This document shows positions 51,732 to 64,000 of a stretch of 64,000 nt of DNA, piece after piece. Numbering within the stretch: the stretch's first letter is position 1; each line of letters starts with the position of its first letter. Location: assembly GCA_009741485.1 (NCBI GenBank), contig CM019220.1, forward strand, positions 25,262,646 to 25,326,645. The letters run 5' to 3'. Made by a program: the position numbers and the translations under genes. The notes below the pieces were generated by a model. The model saw only the letters and a list, made by a program, of their open reading frames with translations. It was not told the DNA's origin and ran no database searches. The stretch is from Malurus cyaneus samueli. Taxonomy: Eukaryota; Chordata; Aves; Passeriformes; Maluridae.

Positions 51732-53180
51732 GGGGCTATTTGATGTGATAATGGTGGAGCAGATCTGAGAAAGATTCTGATACAACAAATTAGAAAAGGG
51801 ATCTGAATTTAACTAATTTTGCTCACATTCAAATTAATACAGTTCCCACTCAGTTAACTCTTTAAGCATGGGAACTTCTTGAAGCAATTTCAGCTTTCTT
51901 TCTGCTATGATTAGAAAATGGCCCTAAAGAACACACAGAATAAATACCTGTAGACAGGAAAATTATCCAGTTTCCAAAGCACAGAATTCTTCTACCTCAT
52001 TTTTTCTTTTTTACCCCATTCATTTTTCTCCTACAGATGCATAAGGGAACAGCACTTGCTGCCTACTCCCTCTTTGAGTAAAGGTAAGAGGTTCCCCAGG
52101 AGCTTGGACTGGAGTACATTTCTTTATAATCAGGACTGATTAGAACAGAGAACAGATTTATTTTTTTTTGTCTACCAAGGTCCAGACAGAAAGCTTTGAA
52201 GCTTGTGTCCATTAGTCTCCAGCTACTCTCCATTGCCAAGTCTATCTGGGTCCAAAGGAAAAACACTTCTGTACAATAATAAAAGCAAACAGTGCCATTT
52301 GTCTCATTCTGATGTTACAGGAAACCACATGCTTTTCCAATAGTTTTGGGCAAGAGTTCCAGGAAGAAAAATAAAAATGCTATTAATAAAATATTATGGA
52401 CTTCTCCATAATGAATTGAGACACACAACAGAGAGCAAGGAAATCTTCATTATAGATTTAAGCCACTAATGGATACTAATTTAGCATGAATCCTGGCTTC
52501 ACATAGTTATCTTCATTAGTGAAACTATTGTTATTTTTATTGAAGTTGCATCTACATGAGAACCAAAATCAGGGCTGTGTATCCAGCACAGCACAAACAC
52601 AAAGTAAAAGAGATTGCAATTGTTCTGCTAGTGCCTAATAAGACAAAACAAACAACAACAGAAACATTATGGCTTAGCAGCATTTTAAGAATCTGTTGAG
52701 CAAATAAGGAGTATGAGTCCCCATTTTCAAATCTCTTTGGACATGAAAGACTCTCGAGCTGCAATCTTGGTGGTACTTTGACACTCAGCAGCCTGGTTCC
52801 TAATATAATTGTCTAAAACATTTAGCAGGTGAGGCACCTAAACTCACAAACTTGGCTGGTGGCACTGGCATTTTCAAAAACAACCTCTGCAATTTCATGG
52901 ACCTTTGGCAGCTGTGTGTCTGCAGCCCTTGTCTCTACACTCAATTGGCACAATTACGGGAATGAGTTCAAAATTCTAATTTAATGGAGAGAAAACTGAG
53001 TTACCAAAAAGGCACAACTTTTTATCCACAGTGACACAAGAAGTCTGGAGCACAAGTGGAAACAGTGTCCCAGATCACTTTACTTTTCTCTCCTGAAAGA
53101 ATTCCTTTGACTGTTGAAATACCAAAGGGATGGAGGGGAGAGAAATGATTAAGATCCAGCACTTCATCTTCCTCCAGGAG

Positions 53181-53320
53181 CTCAGTCGTGCTCTTCTCAG
53201 ATATGCTATTTTGTATAAAGAAATCACATCACGTCCATCATTCCTCTCTTCTGCTCCTTTTGAATGTGGTTACTTTATTGCTCCATTAAGCTCAACTCCT
53301 GTGATTTATACACACAAGCA
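53181..53320 (+). repeat. Diverged direct repeat, copy 1
   Basis: This is about 140 bp, aligning in the same orientation with 54600-54740 at roughly 80% by eye. Shared blocks include CTTCTCAGAT, TGCTATTTTGT, ATCATTCCTCTCT, GTGGTTAC and TATTGCTCCATTAAGCTCAA. The family is not recognised. It may be an old interspersed repeat inserted twice, or the two ends of a decayed element with a 1.28-kb interior. Confidence 0.8.
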
Positions 53321-53867
53321 TGTATTAAACAGTCACATTAAACAATGACATAAATGTTATTTTAATGGTTCACACTGATCTCCCTGCCACATGCACTAAG
53401 TAAAAAGACAGCAGCCCAAAGAAGGGTGAGTTTGCAGGTCCCAGCGTGCAATCACCAGAGCTATGACTGCTTTCTGTCAGCAGAGCTGTGTCAAAAGGGC
53501 TCTGAGGAGGTGCAATTGCAATTTGAAAATCTCACCTAAAACTGTTTCCTGATCTATCTATATGCTGCAGTCATGTTTGAAATATCTTTGACTGCTGTTT
53601 CTGAAAAGTAACTCAAAATCCAACTAAAACGCAATTTTCTTTTTGGTCTTACAGGGTAGAAAACCCCAGACCTCAAGCTTGTGAGAAGAGAGTGCTCTGA
53701 GCACACCTACAGCACATCTATGTAAGATGGTATTTAACTTCCCCCTTTCCTACTTTGATATGCTATTGCTAACAATTACAGCAGGAGAAATGAGCCCCCT
53801 GCTCCAGAGAAGTATCACAGATCTGCTTCCCCAATTTGGCAAAGCGGGAGTAAATGTTACTGCTCCT

Positions 53868-53907
53868 CTTAACTCTTTATCAGATACTCATCTGATAAAG
53901 AGTTAAG
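53868..53907. repeat. Perfect hairpin, 18-bp stem, 4-nt loop
   Basis: CTTAACTCTTTATCAGAT (53868-53885) is followed by loop ACTC and then its exact reverse complement (53890-53907). There are no mismatches in 18 bp and pairing stops immediately outside. No T-run or other terminator context applies in a vertebrate intron. The stem is too short for a typical pre-miRNA. Confidence 0.95.
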
Positions 53908-54599
53908 TAAGCACAAAGTCTGAAAAATCTGATTTCTTAACCTTCTGCTTCTAAATGTTCTTGCCATAAAATGCCCTCAAACAAAGCAAAACAAAAGATG
54001 CCAAAAAAACCCAGAAAAACACAGCTGTTTTTCCTAATAATCGTCGAGTAAATAAATGCACTTAAAAGCTTACTTCATACTGCGCTGTGCATTTTTCTGA
54101 AAGCACAGCTGTGCTAATAGGCGAGATATTACACTGAATACACTGCTTTTTACATTAATTTTACAATTCTTCTAGTGGCTGGGGCAAACACCTGTCTGGA
54201 ATGCAAGTATGACCTGCTGCAGGGCAGATCCAATTACAATCCAGCATATAATATATTTAAATGCCTTTTTTTTTTGTCTACTAGGTCTTACAAATTGTTT
54301 AGGTGGTAGCTGGCTTAGCCTGTGCAGTCTGCACAGCTGTTTCAGCTAAGAGACAGCACAAATGTACATTTAACAGCACACATGCCCACACTGGTGGTAT
54401 GACAGTGACACCCATCGCCGCATTTCCTCTGCACTGCCTGTGCAAGATGTTGCTTACATGGCTTTCCACAGCTGCTGGACTTCAACCCCTCGAGCTGCAA
54501 TTTTCAGAAGGCAGCTAAGCCTGCAGGCAGCTTGGCAGGGCCATGGTTGTGTCCTCCCAGCTTCACCACAGGTGACTTCAGTTGAGCTTCCACGTTCAC

Positions 54600-54740
54600 C
54601 TCAGTCCAACCCTTCTCAGATGTGCTATTTTGTGTAAAGAATTCATCACACAGATCATTCCTCTCTCCTGTCCCTTCTCAGTGTGGTTACATTATTGCTC
54701 CATTAAGCTCAAATCCTGCTCAAATTTACACATCCAAGCC
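54600..54740 (+). repeat. Diverged direct repeat, copy 2
   Basis: Second copy of the repeat at 53181-53320, in the same orientation. Similarity fades just before CTCAGTCC on the left and after CATCCAAGCC on the right. The interval between the copies has no recognisable retroviral or transposase coding sequence. Confidence 0.8.
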
Positions 54741-57700
54741 TGGCTGGTGCCAGTTTCCTGAGGAAATAGTTTTCTGCGACTGCACCCTCCTGGGACACAA
54801 TGGCCACTCCCAGCTTTGCACAACATTCTCTCAATTTCTATCCGGAGAAGCAGGATCCAGGAGCAAATGAACAGAAAGATTTAAAAAAAAAATCTTTCTA
54901 TACATCCACATGCACACTCCAAGCATAAAGGAAGGTGAATGCTTACAGAAGTACAGGTTCAGCAGAGGTTGCTGCTTGGAAGTGCAGCAGTTCACATCCA
55001 GGTCCAAATCCTGCATTCACACTCACATTGCCAACTGCTTTTACTGTGTGGAAATGGTGAATTTGGCTGGCACAATAGGAAATAACTAGAGGTCTAAAAG
55101 CCCTGTCATTAATGGGGTTTAACGAGCTGCTAGCCAGTTTTGTACTAACCATGATCTCCTTGACACTCCCTCTCTGCCTACTTTGCCTTAGGAAGCCATG
55201 TTAAGGGACCCCTCTATGTAACCAAGCAGAGAAGGTCACATTTCTGAGTCTTGTTTGCATGTATTTCCTCAGAGCCAGGACGAACTCTTGGGATTAAGGA
55301 GGCTACAGGTTTTGAAGGGGTGGTTTTGGACTTTGTATCTTTTGGATGTAACAGATTTGAGCTTTTTTGAGCTCAGTGTTCAATGAGGAGCTTAAGCAGA
55401 GATTCACTAGGTAGTCAGTGCACACTGAGCCGGGAGTACAAGTGTGTTGCACCATTAAACAGTGAGACTTAACTTGTTCAAAAGTTCTGGAAATCCATCT
55501 GTCAGCTGTGCCACCACAACCAGAACTCTCTAGGATAAAAACCAATAATAAAAAATAAAACAAAAATTAAATCCCGCTTCGGGACCACACCCTGCAGTCT
55601 ATTCATGCACGAATGTGATGGGAACATCATCAGGTATGTGCCATCTCTTGACCCCTTATCAAGCCCATGCCACCAGGAGAAGATGACCCCAGATCTGTGT
55701 CCTGAGACCTGGAAAGGAGCTAGGCATGGCACAACATGGGACACTCTGCTCTCCACTGCCCTGGCAGTACCAGTGGTGTCTGGCTGCTCTCTCACTGCTG
55801 GGATCCTTTTCTGGAGGTGTGATGTGTATTTAGGCGCACTGCATCTCTCAGAGCAGGCAATCCCTCTGAGGCTGCCCTGCCTGTCACAGCAGTGGAGAGC
55901 AGAGAGGGCACGAGCCTGACTGACTCCTGCCTGGTGATACTGAATTGGAATGCAGTGATTGCCCCATGAGCTCCAAATGCATCAGAGAGATGGCCCACTT
56001 TCCTCCAAGCACCCAACCCTCGCACAAATCAGGGATGGGAAAGCTCTCCCTCTCAAGGGTCATGCTTGCAGACTGCTGGGCCAAACATTCCTGCCTACCT
56101 TAGAGAAGTAGTAGTTCCTACTCTGCAAAAACAGATACCTTCAGGCACTCATAGAAACAATTCTGGCTCACTATATATTTATGAGCAACATAAAATAAAT
56201 TAGGAAAAAGGAACAGCACGATGATCCCTTTCCTGCAAACACTGAGGGCATGGACCACCGTGTTGACTCGAACTGGGCTCAGGCGCTGAGAATTAATGCT
56301 GAAATGCTTGAAAGTGTAGGAGATACATTTGGTAGAACACCCACACCACATGCTTCTTATTTCTCCCTGCTTTGTGCTAGGTCTCCCAATTCATCAGAGC
56401 CTGAGTCAGCAGAGAAGGAATCTCAATTGTAAAGGAACAGGCCTCTAGTGCACAACAAACCAAGTGAAGATTTTCCACAAACATCTGATCAGGAGACAGC
56501 TCCCACCAGCATTTCTGTGAACCTTGCCCAGAATCACTGATCATAGCGATGAGAAAGCAAAAATGAGCCCATTTTCAATTCACTTTTATGCATAATGCCC
56601 AAGGACTCCAGCAGCCAGAATTGTTCCCATTGAAAGTTGTCAGGAAAAGTAACAGTGAGATTCGTTCTGGGGATTCCCCCTTTGTGGATCAGGAGTAGGT
56701 GGTTTAAGAGTAAAAATATTGTGTCATTCTGACAAATGTTTTACTTACAGCCTGTGACATGCATCATTATTTCAGAGCAGTCTGTCCAAAGTGATTTGTT
56801 TCTTACTATTTTGATGTAAGTAGCAAAAACATTTGAAGTTGTAACCATGCAGCCTAAGAAAGCCATCATTTCAGCAGTGCTCAAAGAGGAGGGTAAGCAG
56901 ACTTTATCGCTGACCAGCTTATACATATTTTCAGCCTTGGCTGCACACACCTTTCAGAAAGAGGGAGTTATTGCTTTGATTTTTGTTTTAAGATGAATGA
57001 TGGCAAGGTCTCGAGAACAAAAAAAGAAGTCTATCAAGTTCTCACTCCTTTCTGAAGAGTCTTCAGGCATTGCTTTGAAATTTTCTGATTTCAGTGAAAA
57101 GCTTGACTTTATAATCACACACTCAAAGCCCCTTTCTTGTACACGACCAATTTAAAGGGATAGCATCAGATTAAAACCTAATTTCATCAAGTGTGTAATC
57201 AACATTAAGAATTGTTTTAATCAAAGATACATTTTGCCTGGAATATAGGTGTTTAATCTCTTGCAACTGAGAATTCAAATCAGACTCATCTCTGCCTTTC
57301 CCTCATCTGTATGCAGCTGCACAAGAGCCTCACACTCAGGATTTGGGTTCTGCAGAGGGATGATATTTGAACATGGAATGGTTCACTGGACTGCTTGGTT
57401 CACTGTTGCATTTTTTTTACTCCTGACCAGCTTCAGTGAGCCACAAAGTCCTCAAAAGCTCCCTGCATCCCTGCTCTGTGTCACATCAACATCACTATGC
57501 CTGATTTCCTCCTAAGTTTCCACAGCTCTGCCTCCCACCTTTTCTTCCATACTTTCTTTTACCATCCTGCTGACCTACTCCTCTCCTGAAGATGAGATGA
57601 AAAACTTCTTTAAACAGACTCTTGAATGAACCCATGGCCCTCAGAGGGTAAAGGGTAAGGTGGGGCCAGCAGGGGAGGGGCTGGGGCTGCCCATGCTGCA

Positions 57701-60700
57701 TGCAGGTGTGGGTGTGCTTGGTCAGCACTAAAATATTTATGTCCATTGGCAATAAATTCCGCTAAATTCTCCCCTAGATTTTCACAAGATTTGGATACCC
57801 TACTGTAAGGGTAATATATCCACATATACGTAACAAAGTAATAATAAGAATGGCTCCTTTTTTTCATTTTGATAAAATCTTGGCGTCTACAATAACCCCC
57901 AGATGAAATACGACATCAGATCTTTGTTGTACAGCCGTACTCAGGTCCTGGCATCTGTCAGGGTGAGCCAAACAGCTCCCAAACCAAACATGTTTCAATG
58001 GGTGGCTGCCTGCTATCAATACAAACACCTCAGCCAAATCCCTAAATATAACTGCATTGAAGAGTTTGTGCCTCTGTGGATGGAAAAAAAAAGGAAATCA
58101 GAAAGGAAGAAAATCTCACTGAAGTATGGAAGCCAAACACAAAGTTGTAGACAAACACCTCTCAAATTTGCAGTAGGGAATGCCTATTTTATACATGATC
58201 TAATTTGAAGATGGTAGAAATAGTATGACATAATAATTTATGCTATGGTTTCATCCTCTTTTGTGAATTATCACAATCCCAAGATCATTTAATTATGTTC
58301 ATTAGATGGCCTGGTATCACAGATGTTGTATTTCCAAAGGACTATCCAACTAACAGGACTCTGCAAATCAAAACCCAAACCCTTTTTCCTAGCATTTCCC
58401 ACAGCAAACATCAACAAGGCCAACTTGGGTGAATCTGAATTTTTCAACAGCTTTGCAGCTGCCTGGTAAAGAAAGTGAAAAAGGCTCTTTGTAAGTGACA
58501 CTGCCAGGGAAACTACAGGCACATGAAGAACTCTTAGGAAACCTGGAAGCCCAAGGTACCACCACTGTGCCAAAGTTAGTGCTAAACACATGTCCATGGC
58601 AGCTGCAAAACTTACTCGCAAAGCTTACTTGCAGATCTGATGCAGGCGGACATTTAATAAAATGCAGGAACACGTATCCATAGCTGTTCCACCATCAGCC
58701 TTTCTAACTAACACAACTACTATGTGACATGACTTTTACAAAGTTTGGTTACATAAAATAAATCCATTCCTTGTTGCATGCCTTCCCATTTTTGCTTCTT
58801 TCAAAGACCTAGCACCACCATGGTGTGATCACTTTACTGGGACCAAAGATGATGCTCCACTTCTGAGGGGCAGCTCAAAACAATATCATTTGTCAATTCC
58901 TTGGCCATTTATAGTGGACTTCTGTGCCAGTGAAATGCCAAAGTCCCAGCAAACTGCAGCAAAACACTGAGAGGAGCAGCCCTGACGTTTTTGCCGCGGG
59001 CTGATCTGCAAGTTTGAGTGGAGCTACAAACACTTAGATAGCGACACAATGTGGTCTGAGGTGTTTTCTAGAGCTCAAGAACACCTAGAGAGCCTGCCAA
59101 GCTCTCACATTAACACTGGCATCAATAACCTTGAGTGTACTTCCTTAAATATTTCTGTGTCATTTGTCATTAAAAGATGAAGATATAACTGGGCCCTGGC
59201 CTAGGAGAAACCTATGCAGTTCTATTTTGTACAATGCATATTTGCCTCTGTAATTAAAAGCCTGACATTGTATAGGAATCAGAAACATTCAGGACACCCT
59301 TGTAACCATCTTGCAAGTAACTAAGAGGGAAGAATTCCTATTCTCTCTCTCCTGGTGCTAACACACAATTTGCTTTATGTAGCAAGTACCATCCAGAGTA
59401 TTTAAAAAACCTGACCAGGCAAAAGCAAATGACATGTTTGAAAACAACATTTGAGACACATTATCAATGGATATGTAGATAAAACAGCTTTGCCTGAAAA
59501 AACTTCTTCATATAGTATTTGCTTGTTTACATGAACATCCCAAGGTAATTTAAAACCTGAAGCTAATTAAAAATCAATAAAAAAATTAAGTAATTTTCTT
59601 GGAGGTTGTGGGATCTGTGTTGCAATCCAGAGTTCCATCCATAAACTGCTTTAGCAATAATCATTCCTCTCCCCTCTATCTATCCTACCTCTTTTATGTG
59701 TTGTCTGAATGCCTTTCAGGGCAGGAGCAAGCTCACCACATTTTCAACAGGTCCAAGAGATGCTTTATATTACAATAAAAAGTAACACCAAAGATAATAT
59801 GGAAAGCATTGCTCTGCAAAATCTCCTTATTTTTGGAGCTACAGCTTCAGTATTAAGGACCAGGCATTTCAAACCAGCATCTGCTGCTCTGTGGACTGCC
59901 AACCTCAGTGTGACCTAAAATCTATCACTGACATTAAAAAGTATTAGCAGAATATTACAAAGATTATCAGTAAGCCAGTCAGGAACCACATTTACCTGTC
60001 TCATTTCTTCCATCACAACTGTGTAGCAAGCAGCAATAGGGACATTTGACTGTCACTTGTAAATAATAGGTACAATATTAATGCAAACAGATGTTAATTA
60101 TTTTTATAAATCTGTGACAGTTGCTGATGTATCAGAAGTGTCTGGATCAGTGCTGAGGCACACAAAACACTTAATTTTTGAGGTGTTACATGCAACAAAT
60201 CACTAAGGGAGGAGTACTGCAAACTACAGTATTTGTAGATAAAATATATTTTGACGGTGGTACTTCAAATCTAGCTCCTATAAGCCTGTTGAAAATGGTC
60301 ACAGCATGATCCTTTGTACGTATATATGGATTTTTTTCTCACTACAACATAAAAAAACCTTGCTTTCCCTTAACTTTATGCTGACTTGGCACCTCATTAG
60401 ATTTGCCATTAACCTCAAAACAGTGATGGCTTGTTTGGGATGCATTACAGTAAACCTGTGGAAACAGTGCCTCTCTTTTATTAACAGGGGTCCCATAAAA
60501 CCCTGCATTTTTTATCAGTGTGGCAACATTCTGGCATAGATAGTGCCATTTAGGAGCTTAAATATGTGCCTATTTTATATTGCTAATGGGAGCTGGAGGT
60601 AGACAGGAAGAATGGAAAGCAATAGGATGCTTCTTAGATACAGGTTTTCAGTTTTAGTGATTAGGCAGCACTTGTGACCCAGTTGTCAGTGCCAAACTCT

Positions 60701-60734
60701 GCTCTAAAACTGGATATCTGTGTCAGCTTTTCAT

Positions 60735-60761
60735 CATAATAACACATCAAGTGTTATTATG
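60735..60761. repeat. Perfect hairpin, 11-bp stem, 5-nt loop
   Basis: CATAATAACAC (60735-60745), loop ATCAA, GTGTTATTATG (60751-60761), an exact reverse complement within AT-rich sequence. Confidence 0.93.
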
Positions 60762-62389
60762 GAATCTTATTGTCTTTAATTAAATAATTTTACCATGTTT
60801 TGTCATTTTTATTTCTGCACTTTGTATCTGAATGTCAGAAAGCCAGTGCAAAGAATTCCAGCATCCTCAGCCACTTTGCTGGTGTTTAAGGAAGACTGTT
60901 TCTCATGTTTGTAATGACAAACCTATGAGCTACAGCCTTCCACTCCATCAGGATCTGTGCCTGCAGAGGCACATTCCCCCTCTGCCTGAATGACCACCAA
61001 CCACTGGCTGTGCAGATGAAAAGATCCACCCCTGCAGGCACTATCCTCCTGTGATGAGTCCCAAAAATTCACAGCTTTACTGCATCCAATAGAAATTTTC
61101 ACTGGTAAGTCCATAAGATTGCTCTCCTAAAAGCCCACATCCAGGTACAAGCACGTAAGCCCAGGGAAAATACTGGAGGAGAGCATTCTGGCCAGGTCCA
61201 GATCTAACCCATGGTAAAGGATGGAAACATAAAGCACAACGCCAAGAACAAGCCCCCCATGGTAGAGGACAACAGAAAACTCATTGTGAAAATACAAATC
61301 CCACGAGCTCCTGATTAAGTCCCCTAATTACACTATTGCATACCACTTACCATACTCATAGCACTATTCTCTGCCTTTTTTTTTTTAATATTCTCATCTT
61401 TTGCCTGTTCAATTTCTAAACACTTTTTCAAAAGACCTCTCTCCTACTGTGTCCTGATAAAACAGTGGCAACTCTGTGATCCTGACCTTTAGAACAATTA
61501 CATATACTGCCAAGCAAATAACTCACTTCATGTTTCAGTGACCAAGCCCAAAAGTACACTCCAAGGAGACAAGTATCAACCCTATCATTGGGCTACTTTA
61601 TTCATTTAAATAGAAAGTGCAGCACAAGATCTCAGTTCAAAATGTTTCCTTTATACACACACACTTTACAGCCAGAAGAAATCCTTGCCTTTGATTCAAA
61701 TCTCCGATACTTTCAATTAATCCACAGCTATATTTCCCAGCGAATATACGAACACTCCCACCTGATCTTCTTCCCATTCACATATTTACCCAACCCTAAG
61801 CAGGGTTTCCAAGTCATAAAACATTGCAAACCTGAAATGAGGAACTCTCCAACTGCCACAACAAAATGCATCTGAATATGTACTTCCTAACTCATTAAGG
61901 AATAACTCATAATGTCAGTCCCTCACTAAAGCATGGGATCCTTCCTTAAACTTGCGGCAGACTTCCTGGAAAGATTAGTCCAGAGGGGAACAGCTCTCAT
62001 GGATTTCAGCAGGGCTCAGACTTCCCCCATCACCAGCAGCTGGCAAACTCACTTTCCCTAACTGCATTTTCCAGTTAGAGTGTTATGCCAGCAGAATTGT
62101 TTCCAAGCAGCCTGGCTGCTCTGTCTGTGATGATACCTCATCTTTTCTCTATATATACCTTCACCATGCAGCCATATGCTCCTGCACACGGAGAATTAAC
62201 CCCCCTTGCACATACACACACATTTTACCCTCACACACACAGGGGGGAGAAATTACTGAAGTAAACATTTAAAGAAAAATTATTGCTTAAGATGGAAATA
62301 ACAAAAATCAAGCCTTGAAACAGTTAATCTTCAGATGACTTAAAGCAGTTAACCTTCAGCAGAGATCAGATTTCCAGCTTCTGCAGAGG

Positions 62390-62690
62390 CTGAGCACTCT
62401 CGGGGCCTGTGCATGGTATGCGGCGCTCTCAAGGACAGCCTGATTTTGGCATCTCTGGACAAGTTGGAAATTGTAATTGCAATCACAGTGAGTTGCTGTG
62501 CCTGGGACTGACAGGGAGACAGTGGCCCCTGCTAAGTGGCTCTGCTCACACTTGGTGTGCGCGAGTGGAGGGAGGGAGAGGCTGCACAAAAGGGAATCTA
62601 CAATCAGAGGAGTTAGGTCACCTCTTGCCCCCCACCTCCCGCAGTCTGACATGATGGAGCGAAAAGCTGTTTGAACTGCGGCTTTTCAGG
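62390..62690. promoter_or_regulatory. Mildly CpG- and GC-enriched patch in upstream intron
   Basis: The stretch contains about nine CpGs (CTCGGGG, GCGGCGC, GTGCGCGAG, CCCGCAG, GAGCGAA, TGCGGC) in 300 bp, and a purine-rich GGAGGGAGGGAGAGG run. No gene or repeat family is recognised. Its regulatory status is only a suggestion. Confidence 0.2.
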
Positions 62691-64000
62691 CAGTGCTTAC
62701 AGACCCCTTATGCCAGCTGGAAAGGAGGATGTCTGTGGAAATGACAGCAAAAGAGGATAAGGAAAAATGTCTCACTGCTGCCATAAAGGATTCCATTTGA
62801 TCCTAAACCTGCCCTTTCAGCTGAGGTTCAAGATTAACTCTGTTGTATCTCTCAAGCAGCCAGGCAGTCAGTGGAATGACTGTGGAGTGTCTGGATCCAA
62901 CTAGTATACTGGGTAACAGCATTATGTGTACAAGGAATTAAAAATACTAAAAAATACTAGAAATACTTCTCCAGTCACCCACACAGTCATATAAGGCAGT
63001 ATCTTACAAGGAGACTGACTGCCAATGCACCTGTGTCAGCTGAGAAATTGTAAATCACAGAGTGTGTCCATAGCCTCAATGGCCCTGTGAACACCACCAT
63101 GGGCCAAGTGAACAGAAAAAAAAAAAACTTCAGCTTAGAACAGTCTAAAGCCAATGGTGGAAACCAAGAAAAGGTATGTCTTCTCTCACCCTCCCCAGCT
63201 GACCAGCAGGCTGGGTCTCCAATGTACTTCCCATCTAGACATACTTTAGGAAACAAAGAAAGTAACTAGACTATCCATATCGCTGTGGGGTTCCAGCTGA
63301 ACAGGAGAAAGAATTCTCTAGTCAGCTATATAATTTTTTTGTCTTCAAGCCTCTGAAGGTAAGTTTGATATTGATATCCTCAAGCTGAGGACTTGTCTTT
63401 ACTGGAAGACAGGCTTACAATTTAGAAAAAGCTGTTTCTGCAGCACATCTGAGTAGTTTATTAATTTAGTTCATTAGGCCAGACATAAATAAAACATGTG
63501 GGTGTCAGTCTCCTACATGCAGCCTTAATTGCTTGCTGCCCGTCTGGTGGAGGTCACTGTCACTTCCCACCTCTGCACTTGGCGTGACAAATGTCCTCTC
63601 TCACTCCAAGTGCTGCCACTGCAGACAGCAGCAATTGCAGCGAGCACAGCCCAAGCCAGGAAACCCCTAGATCTTAATTATAAAACCATAAAAGAAACCA
63701 ACTGCCTCTGAAGCTCTCTTACCAGGAAACAAATGAGAATGGGAAATTTATTTCCAACCATAAATCCCAAAGCCTTCAGTTTAATTTTTCCCAAGTTAAC
63801 TTTCTCACCTAGCTAAGCAGCGCTGCCTTCTATTATTAGCTTCTGGCCCAATATCAGCTGACCACCATCAGTCAAACTGTCTTCATCTCAATGAGCTCAG
63901 GGACTCCCAAGGAACTCTGTGTATGCTGACTTGTGCTTGCAGCCTCTAATTATATTCTAACAGATAATGGAGCATTTAAGCTCAGAGAGGACAGATTAAA

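Noticed and set aside
53868..53907. Hairpin as a microRNA precursor
   Set aside because: The stem is 18 bp with a 4-nt loop and pairing does not extend outward, which is too short for a canonical pre-miRNA.
53321..54599. Interior of a possible endogenous retrovirus between the two direct repeats
   Set aside because: No reverse transcriptase, gag, primer-binding site or polypurine tract is visible, and the flanking repeats are too diverged and short to call LTRs.

Overview
This window is vertebrate nuclear DNA, almost certainly from a bird. It is AT-leaning and has very few CpGs outside a few small patches. The only interspersed repeats I recognise are short, 5'-truncated CR1 LINE fragments, the typical avian retrotransposon. 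It contains no bacterial-style gene organisation. The many short open reading frames on both strands look like random intronic frames, with one exception.

The exception is a single coding exon on the minus strand at 49850-50035. It is 186 bp (62 codons, phase 0 at both ends) with a consensus acceptor and donor. It encodes the middle of the N-lobe, the gatekeeper, hinge and start of the C-lobe of an ErbB receptor tyrosine kinase, and the residue pattern is that of ERBB4 (HER4). It corresponds to EGFR exon 20. The window is therefore an internal slice of a very long ERBB4 gene transcribed right to left: 50036-64000 is the 3' part of the upstream intron ('intron 19'), and 1-49849 is the 5' part of the downstream intron ('intron 20').

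The introns hold:
- CR1 fragments at 1-134, 18391-18690 and 25385-25765.
- A striking inverted pair of about 0.42-kb elements (10749-11173 and 12731-13140, about 97% identical by eye) around a 1.56-kb loop.
- A diverged direct repeat pair of about 140 bp (53181-53320 and 54600-54740).
- Several perfect short hairpins, the longest an 18-bp stem with a 4-nt loop at 53868-53907.
- Microsatellites and homopolymers.
- A 16-N assembly gap next to a C13 run, and one isolated N.
- Three CpG-enriched patches (about 17720-17800, 29700-30180, 62390-62690). The one at 29.7-30.2 kb is the best candidate for an intronic cis-regulatory element.

I see no second gene, no RNA gene, no intact mobile element and no CRISPR or prokaryotic-type system. 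Most of the sequence is ordinary intron. The inverted repeat and the CpG-rich intronic patch are the items most worth following up.
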